A DNA stretch of 64,000 bases, from positions 1,054,001-1,118,000 of the forward strand of contig DASZBM010000002.1 of assembly GCA_035944135.1 (NCBI GenBank), given 5' to 3'. The notes beneath the pieces were generated by a model. The model made no database searches and had not been told where the DNA came from. It saw only the letters and a list, made by a program, of their open reading frames with translations. Position 1 is the stretch's first letter; each line of letters opens with the position of its first letter. Made by a program: the position numbers and the translations under genes. This document shows positions 17,718 to 26,868 of this stretch, one piece after another. The DNA comes from Acidobacteriaceae bacterium (GTDB lineage Bacteria > Acidobacteriota > Terriglobia > Terriglobales > Acidobacteriaceae).

Positions 17718-20483
17718 TTATCGGGATTCCATCCGTCTGCTGCTTTCTGGTGTCTCCGTCCCAAAAACAATCTGAACCGGTCCGCGAATCCCGGAAGGCA
17801 CCGGCTGGAGGTTGTTCATATCCTGCATCTGAAAACGATCTCCGTACTTGGCCTTCAATGATGTGTAATCACGCGGCGGCTGGCCCGCGAGCTCGTTGAT
17901 CGCCGTGTTGAACACACGCAATTCCAAAGTGTTCTCTCCGGAATGCGTTGCCGAGGTCACGTCGATCTCATACGGCGGATGCCACAAATCTCCCACGTGA
18001 TTTCCATTCACGAACACCTCGGCCGCTTCATGAATCGGCGGATCGAGCCACGCCCTCATGCCCGGACTTCCCGGCGGACGGTTGTCTCGCACCGGCTCTC
18101 CCGACGCAAACTGCAGCCGCACATGCTCTCCGGTCTTCAGACTGTCCACATGGAACTGCGTCGTGTAGCGCGCCTCACCGGAGTAAAACTTCGTCGCCGC
18201 ATTGTCAGTCCACAACGTATCGCTCACATTTTGCAGCGTCGGCTGCGCAGCAGATCCGCGGCTTCCCGGAAATGTCACGCTCCAATCAGCAAGCTTGATT
18301 GCTGATCCTGAGTCCGGCACGAACCGTGTCATCGCAGGAGCACCTGAACCTCCAGCTCCGTTAGACAGCACCAGCAGCCGCGATCCATATGCCGGCAGAG
18401 TCACAGGTTCACCCAGCTCAGCTCGTTCAGCACGTCCACCATCTGTGTCCCACCACTCTGCCTCGCGATAGCCAGAACGCACCCGCACCGGGAACGAAAC
18501 GGGCTCCGCAGTCGTGTTCGCAAAGAAGTAGATGTCCGCATCGCTCAGATGCCGGTGCAGAAAGCCGACGTTGCCGCCGGCAGCTCCCAGCTCCATATCC
18601 GGTTTCAGCAACCGCGGAAGAGCAGATGCAAGCTCGCCTGTTGTCTCGACGTGAATCGCCTTCTGCAATAACTCCCGCACGCCGCTCGCGACCGCCGGTG
18701 TATCGCCGGCGTCCGCCAGCCCTCCAGCACGCGACGGCGTCTGCCCCAGGAACACCAGCTTCCCTCCGCCCGCCACATAAGCCTGCAAAATCCGAACACC
18801 GCTTAGTGGCATGCGCTCTGTCGGAGGCACCACAACAATTGGATAGTGCAATCCTCGATCCTCCGCCGCTGCAAGATCGACATAGTCCACGTTGTAGCCC
18901 GTGTTCAGAATCGCTCCCATCAGATCCGAGCTGATCCGGGTATGCATCTCGTCCGTCACGGACGCGTGACCCGGCCGGAACGCCGCCTGCGCATCATCCT
19001 CCGGAAGCAGCAGCGCCACATCATTCGCCGGCTCGCCCTGCCGCATCGCCCAGCTTATGCGCTGAATGTATGCGGTCACGTCATGCATCACCGGCCACCA
19101 CGGATTATGGTCATTCAGCGCTGCCGCCGCGTATAGCGACCACCCCGGCTCCGCCACTCCCGGCGCCGAATACGGAAACCCGTGCCCGATAATCTGGTTC
19201 ACGCCCTCCAGAAACATGCAGTCAGCTTCCGCCTTCATATCCAGCGGAGTCGCGCGCCACGCCGGTGAGTGCAGCCACGTAAACGTCTCCGCCGACGTGA
19301 TCCTGTTCCCGTACACATGATTCGCAGAGCTCGCCCATCGCGTAAACGAGAACGCATGCCACTGCGGCCCTTCACCCTCCGGCAGCTGCGCAATATGTTC
19401 ATCCGACAGCGTCACCGGCGGCTGGCCATATGTCTGCGACCGAAACTTCGTCGCATGCGCCGTCGCATACTCCGCCATCGGCCGCAGATAGTTGTCGCGC
19501 ACCAGTTCCGACAGCGTCAGCCCCCAATCACGCCGCACACTCTCCGCCTCAGGCGTTCCTCCCTGCACTAGCTCCGGGAGATGCGGAATCAGATCGTAGC
19601 CCCGCCGCCGCGCAAACTCCGCCGGCAAACCCTTCGTCCAATCGGCCCCATACACCTCCAGCGAGTCCGAAAAAATCGAATACGGAGGCTGGCCCGAGAA
19701 TCCTCCCAGCAGATCATCTCCCGTCGTCTGCTGATAATGCTTAATCGCCTGCCGTGACATGTGATCGAGCACATACCCTTCCCCACCAAACGCCGCTCGC
19801 TTCACCTGCTGTCGGGTGTGGCTCGAGATAAAAAACAGCTCCACCTGCTGCCCCGCACCCTCCGCGCGCGCCAGCTCCGCCGGCATCGCATCTCCCGGCA
19901 CTCGCCTTGCGCTCTTCGCGTCGAACTCCCCCACTCTCCCATTCGCCACAAACGCCGCGATGAAGCTCTCACCCGCCGCCAGCTTGGGCAGTTCGCTCCC
20001 ATTCCCCGGAAGCGCAACCTCCGCCGCCCGCAGCTTCCCCGACGCAAGATCAATCGGAATATTCGGCCCGCCGTACGGCCACCCGCTGCCCAGCGTGAGG
20101 TCGACACGCATCCCCAGCCCGCGCGCATGCTCATTCGCAAACTTCAGATCATCCACATACTCCGGCGATCCATAACGAAGATTCAGAATCCCCTTCGCCG
20201 GATCATCCAGAGCCAGTGGATACTCCGCCGCCAGCTCCACGCCGCCAATCCCCGCCGCGTGCATCACATCGAGCTCTCGCGCAATCTCCGGCTTCACCAC
20301 TGCCGGCCCAAACCACCACCATCGCACCATCGGCCGCGCGTCAGCCGGCGGCGACGCAAACTCTGCTCGCAGTTGCTGAATCGACGGCTGCGCCACACCC
20401 GCACTCGCGCAGGCGCCGCATAGCGCCGCGGCAAAAACATATCGAAGTATCTGGCAGCGATGTTTGCTCCGTGCTCTGGTCAT
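17718..20483 (-). CDS. GH106 family alpha-L-rhamnosidase, exported
   Basis: The 921-residue protein has a signal peptide ending GVAQ near residue 32. The MVRWWWFGP segment (about 52-60), an AGIGGVELAAEYPL stretch, and LGMRVDLTLGSGWPYGGP are hallmarks of GH106 alpha-L-rhamnosidases. A long central catalytic region follows, and the end is beta-rich with LDPPIHEAAEVFVNGNHVGDLWHPPYEIDVT, a galactose-binding-like jelly roll. It probably acts in the periplasm or at the surface on terminal rhamnose of rhamnogalacturonan or glycosides. It is first in the minus-strand cluster and divergent from the Oar-like receptor. Confidence 0.88.
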   Translation of the reverse strand: MTRARSKHRCQILRYVFAAALCGACASAGVAQPSIQQLRAEFASPPADARPMVRWWWFGPAVVKPEIARELDVMHAAGIGGVELAAEYPLALDDPAKGILNLRYGSPEYVDDLKFANEHARGLGMRVDLTLGSGWPYGGPNIPIDLASGKLRAAEVALPGNGSELPKLAAGESFIAAFVANGRVGEFDAKSARRVPGDAMPAELARAEGAGQQVELFFISSHTRQQVKRAAFGGEGYVLDHMSRQAIKHYQQTTGDDLLGGFSGQPPYSIFSDSLEVYGADWTKGLPAEFARRRGYDLIPHLPELVQGGTPEAESVRRDWGLTLSELVRDNYLRPMAEYATAHATKFRSQTYGQPPVTLSDEHIAQLPEGEGPQWHAFSFTRWASSANHVYGNRITSAETFTWLHSPAWRATPLDMKAEADCMFLEGVNQIIGHGFPYSAPGVAEPGWSLYAAAALNDHNPWWPVMHDVTAYIQRISWAMRQGEPANDVALLLPEDDAQAAFRPGHASVTDEMHTRISSDLMGAILNTGYNVDYVDLAAAEDRGLHYPIVVVPPTERMPLSGVRILQAYVAGGGKLVFLGQTPSRAGGLADAGDTPAVASGVRELLQKAIHVETTGELASALPRLLKPDMELGAAGGNVGFLHRHLSDADIYFFANTTAEPVSFPVRVRSGYREAEWWDTDGGRAERAELGEPVTLPAYGSRLLVLSNGAGGSGAPAMTRFVPDSGSAIKLADWSVTFPGSRGSAAQPTLQNVSDTLWTDNAATKFYSGEARYTTQFHVDSLKTGEHVRLQFASGEPVRDNRPPGSPGMRAWLDPPIHEAAEVFVNGNHVGDLWHPPYEIDVTSATHSGENTLELRVFNTAINELAGQPPRDYTSLKAKYGDRFQMQDMNNLQPVPSGIRGPVQIVFGTETPESSRRMESR

Positions 20484-20493
20484 CGTCTACGAA

Positions 20494-20527
20494 CTCTATT
20501 GGCCGCAAGATATGAACGTCAATAGAG
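20494..20527. promoter_or_regulatory. Inverted repeat upstream of the GH106 gene
   Basis: Perfect 8-base arms, CTCTATTG at 20494-20501 and CAATAGAG at 20520-20527, separated by 18 bases. It starts 11 bases before the GH106 start codon on the minus strand. The TATTG/CAATA core recurs in other promoter regions of the rhamnose locus, so it may be a regulator site. A chance match cannot be excluded. Confidence 0.35.
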
Positions 20528-20611
20528 ATACTTATTCTTATTTGAACAATTGGTCTTTGACATCACAGACCTCGCAACCCTCGACCTCGTCAATTTGGAA
20601 TAGTTTTCCTA

Positions 20612-20640
20612 TTGACACCTGTCATACAGAAACCATAGAG
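20612..20640 (+). promoter_or_regulatory. Candidate promoter and overlapping palindrome before the Oar-like receptor gene
   Basis: A TTGACA box at 20612-20617 is followed 16-17 bases later by a weak -10-like CATAGA/ATAGAG. The palindrome TGACA-CC-TGTCA (20613-20624) overlaps the -35 box, which would suit repressor binding. The start codon is at 20684 with GGAGG 9 bases upstream. The assignment rests on sequence only; the -10 element is poor. Confidence 0.35.
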
Positions 20641-20683
20641 TGCTCCCTCAGTTCAAAACTCGTTTGTTTGGAGGCCACCAAAC

Positions 20684-23600
20684 ATGTACTCGCTCTCTGT
20701 CGCCACATCCTTGAGACTCTTCCCAAAGGCTGCTCGCAAGCACGGGCTCCGGGAAATCTGTCTCGCTCTCCTCCTTTTCTGCTTCGGAATCACGTCCTCC
20801 GCCACCGCACAAACCGGCGGCGAAGGCGGCATCCAGGGCACCGTCGCCGACTCCACCGGAGCCGCCATCCCCAACGCCACCGTCACCGCGACCAATAACG
20901 CCACCGGTGTCTCCGAAAAACGCCAGACGACCAGCGCCGGCCTCTACACCATCTCTCCGATCGTCCCGGGCACCTACACCGTCACCGCCACAGCGCAGGG
21001 CTTTGACACCGTCAGCCAGAAGAACCTCACGGTCAACGCGCTCGTCATGACGCCGCTCGATATCACCCTCACCGTCGGCTCGACTGCCACCGAGGTCACC
21101 GTCACCACTGAACCCCCGCAGCTCGAGACCACAAACGCCACACTCGGCATGACCATCGAGAACGCCGCCTACTCAGGCCTCCCGCTCATCATGAACGGCG
21201 CCCAGCGCGACCCGACCGCCTTCGGCACCCTCGCGCCTGGAGCGCAGGGCGGCTCCCGCCTTCCCGTCATCGGCGGCACCGGCAACTACCTCGGCCAGCT
21301 CTACCTCGACGGTCTCCCTGCCGAAACCGTCAGCCAGCAGGGCGACAACCGTCTCGTCTCCCAGTCGATCAGCGTGGATGCCGTCGACCAGATGCAGGTC
21401 GTCACCAGCACACCGCCGGCCGAGTACTCCGGCGCCGGCGCCGAAAACTTCACCATGAAGTCCGGTGGCCTCAAGTTCCACGGCAGCGTGCAGGACTTTA
21501 TCCGCAACACCGCCCTCGACGCCTGGCAGTTCAGCAAAGGCGCCACCAAGCCCGTCGATCACCAGAACGAGCTCTCGGCCACCATCGGTGGTCACGTCCC
21601 GGGCACACGCCGTGTCTTCTTCTTCTTCGCCTACGACCGCTATCACAATCGCACCTTTAATAATCCGGTCACCACCACGATCCCCACGCTGCAGATGCGG
21701 CAGGGCGATTTCTCGCAACTCAACTGCCTCACGATCACCAATGCATCGGACCGCCTGGCCTGCGCGACAGCCGGCGGTCCCTCTGGCCTCGGCGGCAGCT
21801 TCACCTACGGCGGCACAACCATCACCAACACGCCCTATCTCTTCGATCCCACAAACAACAACTGCGGCGGCACGGACGTCCGCTGTGCCTTCGAAGGGGC
21901 GAAAAATGGGGTTGCCACCTACAACGTCATCCCGCAAAGCTACCTGTCCCCCTTCGCGCTGAAGGCGGAGCAGTGGCTGCCTACACCCACGAACTCGGAC
22001 GTCGTCAACAACTACACGGCCGGTCAAGCCGGAGGATTCGACAATCACCTCTACGATTGGCGAGTGGACTTTGATGTCAGTCCCAAGCACCGCATCTCCA
22101 CCATCGGCGCCATGGGAACGGTCAACTACCTGAACAACTTCAACACTCCCTATCTGCCCCTTCCCTACACCGGCGGCGATCTCGCCAACATCTACCCCAA
22201 GGACTTCGACGTCGAGGATGCCTACACCATCACGAACTCGCTCGTAAATCAGTTGAAGTTCGGCTACGTCCGCTTCTACCAGAACATCCACAACACCACG
22301 CAGAACTCATCCACCTATGGCATCGGTGCCCTGGGCGTGACCAACCTCCCGGCCGGCCAGGCCGGCACGGAGTTCCCTGGCGCGACGTTCAGCGCCACCA
22401 CGAAGTTCGGAACCGTCCAGCAGTATTGGACCGGCACCACGTCCGGACCTTCAGGCTCCGTCGCCACCCAGATCACCACTCCGAACAACTATGCTCTCGT
22501 CGATAACCTGCAGTGGGTCAAGGGAGCGCACTCGCTCACCTTCGGCGGCGTCCTGCAGTGGCAGGAGATCAACAACGCAAACCCCTCCACCTACACCGGC
22601 GTGCTCTCACTCACCTACAACGGCAACGATACAGCGCAGTACGTTGGCAGTTCCCTTTCGACCACTGCGACCGGCTACTCCTACGCCAGCTTCCTGCTCG
22701 GCGCGGTCGGAGGAACGCCTTCGCTTGGCCTGCAACCGGTCAGTGAGGAGGGCGGACGTTATTTCACGATCGCTCCCTACGCCGAAGACACCTGGAAGGT
22801 GAACTCGAAGCTCACCGTCGACGCCGGAGTCCGGTGGGACTACCTCCCGCCTTATCACGAGGTGAAAGATCGCTGGAGCTTCATGAATCCAACGCTCACC
22901 AACCCCGCCACCGGCACTCCGGGTGCAATTCAATTCGCCGGGAATTACGGCGGCGCAGGCGCAAGCTGCGGTTGCCGCACTCCGGTCCAGACCTACTGGA
23001 AGAACTGGGGACCGCGCATCGGCATCACCTACCAGACTGATCAGAAGACGGTCTTCCGTGCTGGCGTCGGCCGGGTCTTCTCCCAGGCCGGAGGTGTCGG
23101 CGGACGCGGCGGTGCGTTCAATGGCACCGGCCAGCTCGGCTTCAACGTGACCGCCACCGGACCGGCGGAAGTCACTACCGGCGCCGGCGCCGCGCCGTCC
23201 TTCTATCTCAACAACAGCGCCTATTTCACGTCGCTGGGGATCAACAACACCGATCTCTTCGGCAAGGGCTACGCTTATCCGACGCCGCCCGCGCCCGGCG
23301 CTGCCACGGAGAGCCTCAACGCCGGCCATTACGTGGACTCTTCGGGCGTGAAACATTTCACCGCCCAGTCAGTCTCCTACGCTGACCCATACTTCTCCAG
23401 CCGCGCGCCCGACTTCATGTTCTACAACGCAGGCGTCGAGCGCGCGATCACGAACAACATGACGCTGGCCATCAACTACGTCGGCAATGAGAGCCATCAC
23501 CTCATCAACTCCACCAACACCGGGACCGGCACAGCACGCGGCTACTGGTCCAACCAGCTTGACCCCAGGTATCTCGTCGGCCTCGGCGCGGCAACCGATA

Positions 23601-24625
23601 CCACCGGGAAGCTTCCGCTCCTCACAGCTCCTGCGAACACGGGGAACGTGCAAAAGGCGCAGGGTCTGATGTCCGGCATCAATATTCCCGGCTTCTTTAC
23701 CAACGCCGCCAACCTCGGTGATACGACCGCGACCATCGCCCAGGGCCTCATAGCCTTTCCGCAGTACTCCGGCGTTTCCGATACCTGGGGCAACGTCGGC
23801 AACTTCAGCTACAACTCGCTTCAGGTCACCGTCCAGCAGCGCCTCGCTCATGGCCTGACGTTCAACTTCAACTACACCTGGGCGCGCAACGTGGGCGATG
23901 ATGGTCCGTACCGCACCGGCTTCAACCTCCCGTCAGGCTCCGTCTCCGGAACCAGCCAGTCCTACCGCATGAACCGCATCGACCGCAGTGAGACGACCGT
24001 GTCGACCCCCAATGTGATCCATGCATTCGGGGTCTGGGACCTTCCCTTTGGCCGCAACCATATAGGCGGGAACAACTGGGCCGTCCGTACGCTGGCCGGC
24101 GGATGGTCTCTGGGGGACGTCTTCACCTACGCCTCAGGCACCCCGGTCCAGATCACCTACGGCGGCTGCACGACGCCTCTGCAGGGGCAATGCATGCCCG
24201 ATCTGAACCCGTCCTTCTCCGGCTCCGCGCGCCAAAACGGCGGATACGGCGACGGTCCCAACGGCCGCACCGCAGCCAACCTGGCAAAGGTCGTCTACAT
24301 CAACCCAACCGCCTTCAAGACACCCACGAATATCAATCAAACCGCGGGCGTCACCCTGCTCAACCTCATCGGCAACGCCCCGCGCACCGGCGCCCTGGAC
24401 CTCCGCAACCCCATCCAGTGGAATATGGATGCCAACCTCCGCCGCAGCATCCCGTTGGTCAGAGAACGACTGGCGCTCGTGATTGAAGTCGACTCCTTCA
24501 ACGTCTTCAATCACACCCTGTTCTCTAACCCGAACGCCGTCTTCAACTCCGCCACCTTCGGCCAGATCTCCAGCGCCTCCAATAAGCCCCGCTCCTTCGA
24601 GCTGGCCGGTCACATAACTTTCTAA
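20684..24625 (+). CDS. Oar-like TonB-dependent outer-membrane receptor
   Basis: The 1,313-residue protein has a signal peptide ending SATAQ (near residue 43) and a carboxypeptidase-regulatory-like domain (about 48-135; GGIQGTVADSTGAAIPNATV, AGLYTISPIVPGTYTVTATAQGF). A plug-like segment comes next, then a long beta-barrel rich in Asn, Gly, Thr and Tyr. It ends in FELAGHITF, with the C-terminal phenylalanine typical of barrels. This is the large receptor type found in many copies in Acidobacteria, analogous to SusC. Position beside GH106/GH105 and the rhamnose genes suggests uptake of rhamnosidic oligosaccharides. No SusD-like gene is present. A strong terminator follows. Confidence 0.9.
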   Translation: MYSLSVATSLRLFPKAARKHGLREICLALLLFCFGITSSATAQTGGEGGIQGTVADSTGAAIPNATVTATNNATGVSEKRQTTSAGLYTISPIVPGTYTVTATAQGFDTVSQKNLTVNALVMTPLDITLTVGSTATEVTVTTEPPQLETTNATLGMTIENAAYSGLPLIMNGAQRDPTAFGTLAPGAQGGSRLPVIGGTGNYLGQLYLDGLPAETVSQQGDNRLVSQSISVDAVDQMQVVTSTPPAEYSGAGAENFTMKSGGLKFHGSVQDFIRNTALDAWQFSKGATKPVDHQNELSATIGGHVPGTRRVFFFFAYDRYHNRTFNNPVTTTIPTLQMRQGDFSQLNCLTITNASDRLACATAGGPSGLGGSFTYGGTTITNTPYLFDPTNNNCGGTDVRCAFEGAKNGVATYNVIPQSYLSPFALKAEQWLPTPTNSDVVNNYTAGQAGGFDNHLYDWRVDFDVSPKHRISTIGAMGTVNYLNNFNTPYLPLPYTGGDLANIYPKDFDVEDAYTITNSLVNQLKFGYVRFYQNIHNTTQNSSTYGIGALGVTNLPAGQAGTEFPGATFSATTKFGTVQQYWTGTTSGPSGSVATQITTPNNYALVDNLQWVKGAHSLTFGGVLQWQEINNANPSTYTGVLSLTYNGNDTAQYVGSSLSTTATGYSYASFLLGAVGGTPSLGLQPVSEEGGRYFTIAPYAEDTWKVNSKLTVDAGVRWDYLPPYHEVKDRWSFMNPTLTNPATGTPGAIQFAGNYGGAGASCGCRTPVQTYWKNWGPRIGITYQTDQKTVFRAGVGRVFSQAGGVGGRGGAFNGTGQLGFNVTATGPAEVTTGAGAAPSFYLNNSAYFTSLGINNTDLFGKGYAYPTPPAPGAATESLNAGHYVDSSGVKHFTAQSVSYADPYFSSRAPDFMFYNAGVERAITNNMTLAINYVGNESHHLINSTNTGTGTARGYWSNQLDPRYLVGLGAATDTTGKLPLLTAPANTGNVQKAQGLMSGINIPGFFTNAANLGDTTATIAQGLIAFPQYSGVSDTWGNVGNFSYNSLQVTVQQRLAHGLTFNFNYTWARNVGDDGPYRTGFNLPSGSVSGTSQSYRMNRIDRSETTVSTPNVIHAFGVWDLPFGRNHIGGNNWAVRTLAGGWSLGDVFTYASGTPVQITYGGCTTPLQGQCMPDLNPSFSGSARQNGGYGDGPNGRTAANLAKVVYINPTAFKTPTNINQTAGVTLLNLIGNAPRTGALDLRNPIQWNMDANLRRSIPLVRERLALVIEVDSFNVFNHTLFSNPNAVFNSATFGQISSASNKPRSFELAGHITF

Positions 24626-24643
24626 GGTGTTGTCTCCTCCTCG

Positions 24644-24677
24644 AGCCCCGGCGACGTCCACCATCGCCGGGGCTTTT
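24644..24677 (+). terminator. Rho-independent terminator after the Oar-like gene
   Basis: Perfect 11-bp arms AGCCCCGGCGA and TCGCCGGGGCT with a 9-base loop, running into TTTT. It starts 19 bases after the receptor stop and lies before the convergent rhaT gene. Confidence 0.9.
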
Positions 24678-24810
24678 CTTCGCTGGCAGCCCCTCGCGAC
24701 TTGACGAAACACCCCCTCCACAGGACGGGGCATGTCTGGGACCGCCCGCTCTCACACACTTAAAGTCCAGACCTAAAGTCTCTCTTCTGAAGACTTTGCG
24801 CAAAAAGTAC

Positions 24811-24821
24811 GGGGGGGGGGG
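24811..24821. repeat. Homopolymer tract of 11 G
   Basis: A run of eleven G residues sits 7 bases downstream (minus sense) of the rhaT stop codon, outside coding sequence, and runs into GTACCCC. Tracts of this length can slip during replication or sequencing. No gene frame depends on it as read here. Confidence 0.9.
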
Positions 24822-24828
24822 TACCCCA

Positions 24829-26016
24829 CTAAAACCCCTTCGTCTTCAGGAAATTTCCGTAGCCAACTACCACGGTAGATCCGACGAGCAGGGTTAGCCC
24901 CAGCGTCACCAGCAGCTTCGTGGTCCGGCTCGTCCCCCGCCACTCGTGCAGCACCAGCCCCCACAGCGTCGCAAAGATAATGATCGACGCCATGTGCAGC
25001 GTCCACGACGAGAAGTCATACTTGCCCATCTTCGTCTGCCCCATCGAGTAGAAGAAGAACTGGAAGTACCAGATCACGCCCGCCATCGCCGCAAAGATGT
25101 AGTTCCCAAACAGCGCCCGCCCGGACAGCCGATAGCTGGACGGATCCGTCGGATCGAACTCCGCCAGCGTCTCTCCCGTCGTATGCGTCGCCCGCATCGG
25201 ATTGATCCCCGGCTCCCCCGCAAACTGCCGAAACGACCTGTTCTGCAGGATAAGAATTGCTGACCAGACGAAATTCGTCAGGAACCCTCCCCACAGCACC
25301 ACGATGAGAATCGGAAGATTCTGCCACAGGTCCAAGCGGCCTTCCGCCAGCAGTTGCGCCTTGGCCAGGTCGCCGAGAGGCTTTCCGGCCGACAGTCCGA
25401 AGGCGAAGAACGAGCTCATAAACCCGGCCAGGACCGCGATGAGGATGCCCTTTACGAAGCTGTAATCGCGCTCGCCGGCTTCTGCCCTAGCCTCCGGCGT
25501 AAGCTCCCGCTCCTTCCAGTACCCCGCCGCTCCATTGACCGCCACGCCCAGCACACACACAACCACACCCAGCAAAATGACCTTGCCGGACAACGCGTGC
25601 GCCATGACAAAAAGCTCGCGCTGGTTCATGGGCGGAACGCGATTATGGAATGGCGGCACCAGCGTTCCGAAGAACGCGCATAGACCGAGAGCAATCGCGT
25701 ATCCCAGCGCGATGCCGAGATAGCGGATCGCCAGGCCGAACGTGATTCCCCCCACACCCCACAGCACGCCAAACAAGAACGCATACCGCAGGTCGCGCGG
25801 ATAGCTGTGGTAGGCCTGCCCCAGCAACGGGAACACGTGCGGCACGAAAATGGTCGCCAGCACAGTCGGCGCGATGATCCAGGCGGCGAAGCCCTGGATG
25901 ATCCAGTAGACCTCCCACGACCAGCGCCGTATCCGGCGGAACGGGATAAAGTTGGTAGCGGAAGCGAAGCCGCCAATCCAGTGATAGATCAATCCAAGAA
26001 ACGGATTCGGTCCCAC
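24829..26016 (-). CDS. rhaT: L-rhamnose/H+ symporter, RhaT family
   Basis: The 395-residue protein has ten predicted membrane helices in the drug/metabolite-transporter fold. Segments such as ASATNFIPFRRIRRWSWEVYW, DLRYAFLFGVLWGVGGITFGLAIRYLG and FFYSMGQTKMGKYDFSSWTLHMA match RhaT. It is somewhat longer than the E. coli protein (344 residues), owing to a longer central loop. The start is GTG with GGAGA upstream. It lies divergent from lutA, and the shared intergenic region holds a TATTGAA half-site. It would import rhamnose from the periplasm with protons. Confidence 0.93.
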   Translation of the reverse strand: MGPNPFLGLIYHWIGGFASATNFIPFRRIRRWSWEVYWIIQGFAAWIIAPTVLATIFVPHVFPLLGQAYHSYPRDLRYAFLFGVLWGVGGITFGLAIRYLGIALGYAIALGLCAFFGTLVPPFHNRVPPMNQRELFVMAHALSGKVILLGVVVCVLGVAVNGAAGYWKERELTPEARAEAGERDYSFVKGILIAVLAGFMSSFFAFGLSAGKPLGDLAKAQLLAEGRLDLWQNLPILIVVLWGGFLTNFVWSAILILQNRSFRQFAGEPGINPMRATHTTGETLAEFDPTDPSSYRLSGRALFGNYIFAAMAGVIWYFQFFFYSMGQTKMGKYDFSSWTLHMASIIIFATLWGLVLHEWRGTSRTTKLLVTLGLTLLVGSTVVVGYGNFLKTKGF

Positions 26017-26086
26017 GATGTCTCCGTACGTTCAAAAGTTCGAATCATCCTACCGAACTCGACATAGCATTGTGAAATAGAATCTG

Positions 26087-26096
26087 TATTGAAATT
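26087..26096. promoter_or_regulatory. TATTGAAATT half-site in the rhaT/lutA divergent promoter
   Basis: This matches one arm of the palindrome before rhaI (TATTGAATT) in nine of ten positions, counting one extra A. It lies 20 bases before the proposed lutA start. If it is an operator half-site, the TTG at 26089 is unlikely to be the lutA start. Function is unproven. Confidence 0.35.
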
Positions 26097-26115
26097 TGTC
26101 CGCGAAGGAGCCTCC

Positions 26116-26868
26116 CTGCGCATCTCGCTCTTTATCACCTGCTATAACGACACCCTGTTTCCCGCCACAGGACAGGCCGTCGTTCGCGTGCTTGACCACC
26201 TGGGCCATACGGTCGACTTCCCTGCCGGCCAAACCTGCTGCGGTCAGATGCACGTCAATACGGGCTACTGGGATGAGGCACTGCCTCTGCTGCCGCGCTT
26301 CGTCGAACAGTTTCGCGACTCCGAGGCGGTCGTCGTTCCATCCTCGAGTTGCGTCGCTCACATGCGCGAGCACTACCCCGCCATGGCTCGCCAGCTCGAA
26401 GGCACCGGGAAATATCCCGGCCTCACAGCCGCGGTTGAGGCGCTGCTCCCGCGTGTTTACGAATTCTCGGAGCTGCTGACAAAACGGCTGGGCATCACAA
26501 ATCTGGAATCGCTGTTTCCGCACCGCGTTACCTATCACGCAAGCTGCCATGGTTTACGCGTTCTCCAACTCGGAGAGGGACCGAATTCTTTGCTCCACTC
26601 TGTGCGTGGGATCGATCTCGTCCCGCTGCCGGGACTTGAGCAGTGTTGTGGATTCGGTGGAACGTTCGCCATCAAGAATCCGGATGTTTCGAGCGCGATG
26701 CTGGATGAAAAGCTGGACGCCGTGCTCTCGACAAACGCCGAGATCGTCACGGCCTGCGACAACAGTTGCCTGATGCACATCTACGGCGGCCTGCATCGGC
26801 GCGGCGCGCCTGTTCGCGCCATGCATATCGCTGAGATCCTGGCCGGTGAAGAGGAGAGTCCGCAATGA
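26116..26868 (+). CDS. lutA: L-lactate utilisation protein LutA (LldE), CCG-domain subunit
   Basis: The start is proposed at a CTG at 26116, giving about 250 residues. GAAGGAG lies 5 bases upstream, and the following RISLFITCYNDTLFP matches the usual LutA N-terminus directly after the initiator Met. A TTG at 26089 has no ribosome site. Two cysteine-rich CCG motifs are visible (QTCCGQMH; LEQCCGFGGTFAIK), plus a YHASCHGLR segment, which bind Fe-S/haem-type cofactors in this family. With LutB and LutC it oxidises L-lactate to pyruvate. Within a rhamnose locus it would consume the L-lactate made from L-lactaldehyde. Its stop overlaps lutB. Confidence 0.92.
   Translation: MRISLFITCYNDTLFPATGQAVVRVLDHLGHTVDFPAGQTCCGQMHVNTGYWDEALPLLPRFVEQFRDSEAVVVPSSSCVAHMREHYPAMARQLEGTGKYPGLTAAVEALLPRVYEFSELLTKRLGITNLESLFPHRVTYHASCHGLRVLQLGEGPNSLLHSVRGIDLVPLPGLEQCCGFGGTFAIKNPDVSSAMLDEKLDAVLSTNAEIVTACDNSCLMHIYGGLHRRGAPVRAMHIAEILAGEEESPQ

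Noticed and set aside
21173-22291. 372-codon open frame antisense to the Oar-like receptor
   Set aside because: Composition is an artefact of third-position GC bias. The receptor frame is continuous and conserved in character.
24811-24821. Phase-variable switch for rhaT
   Set aside because: The G tract lies after the stop codon and does not interrupt any reading frame or promoter spacing that I can identify.
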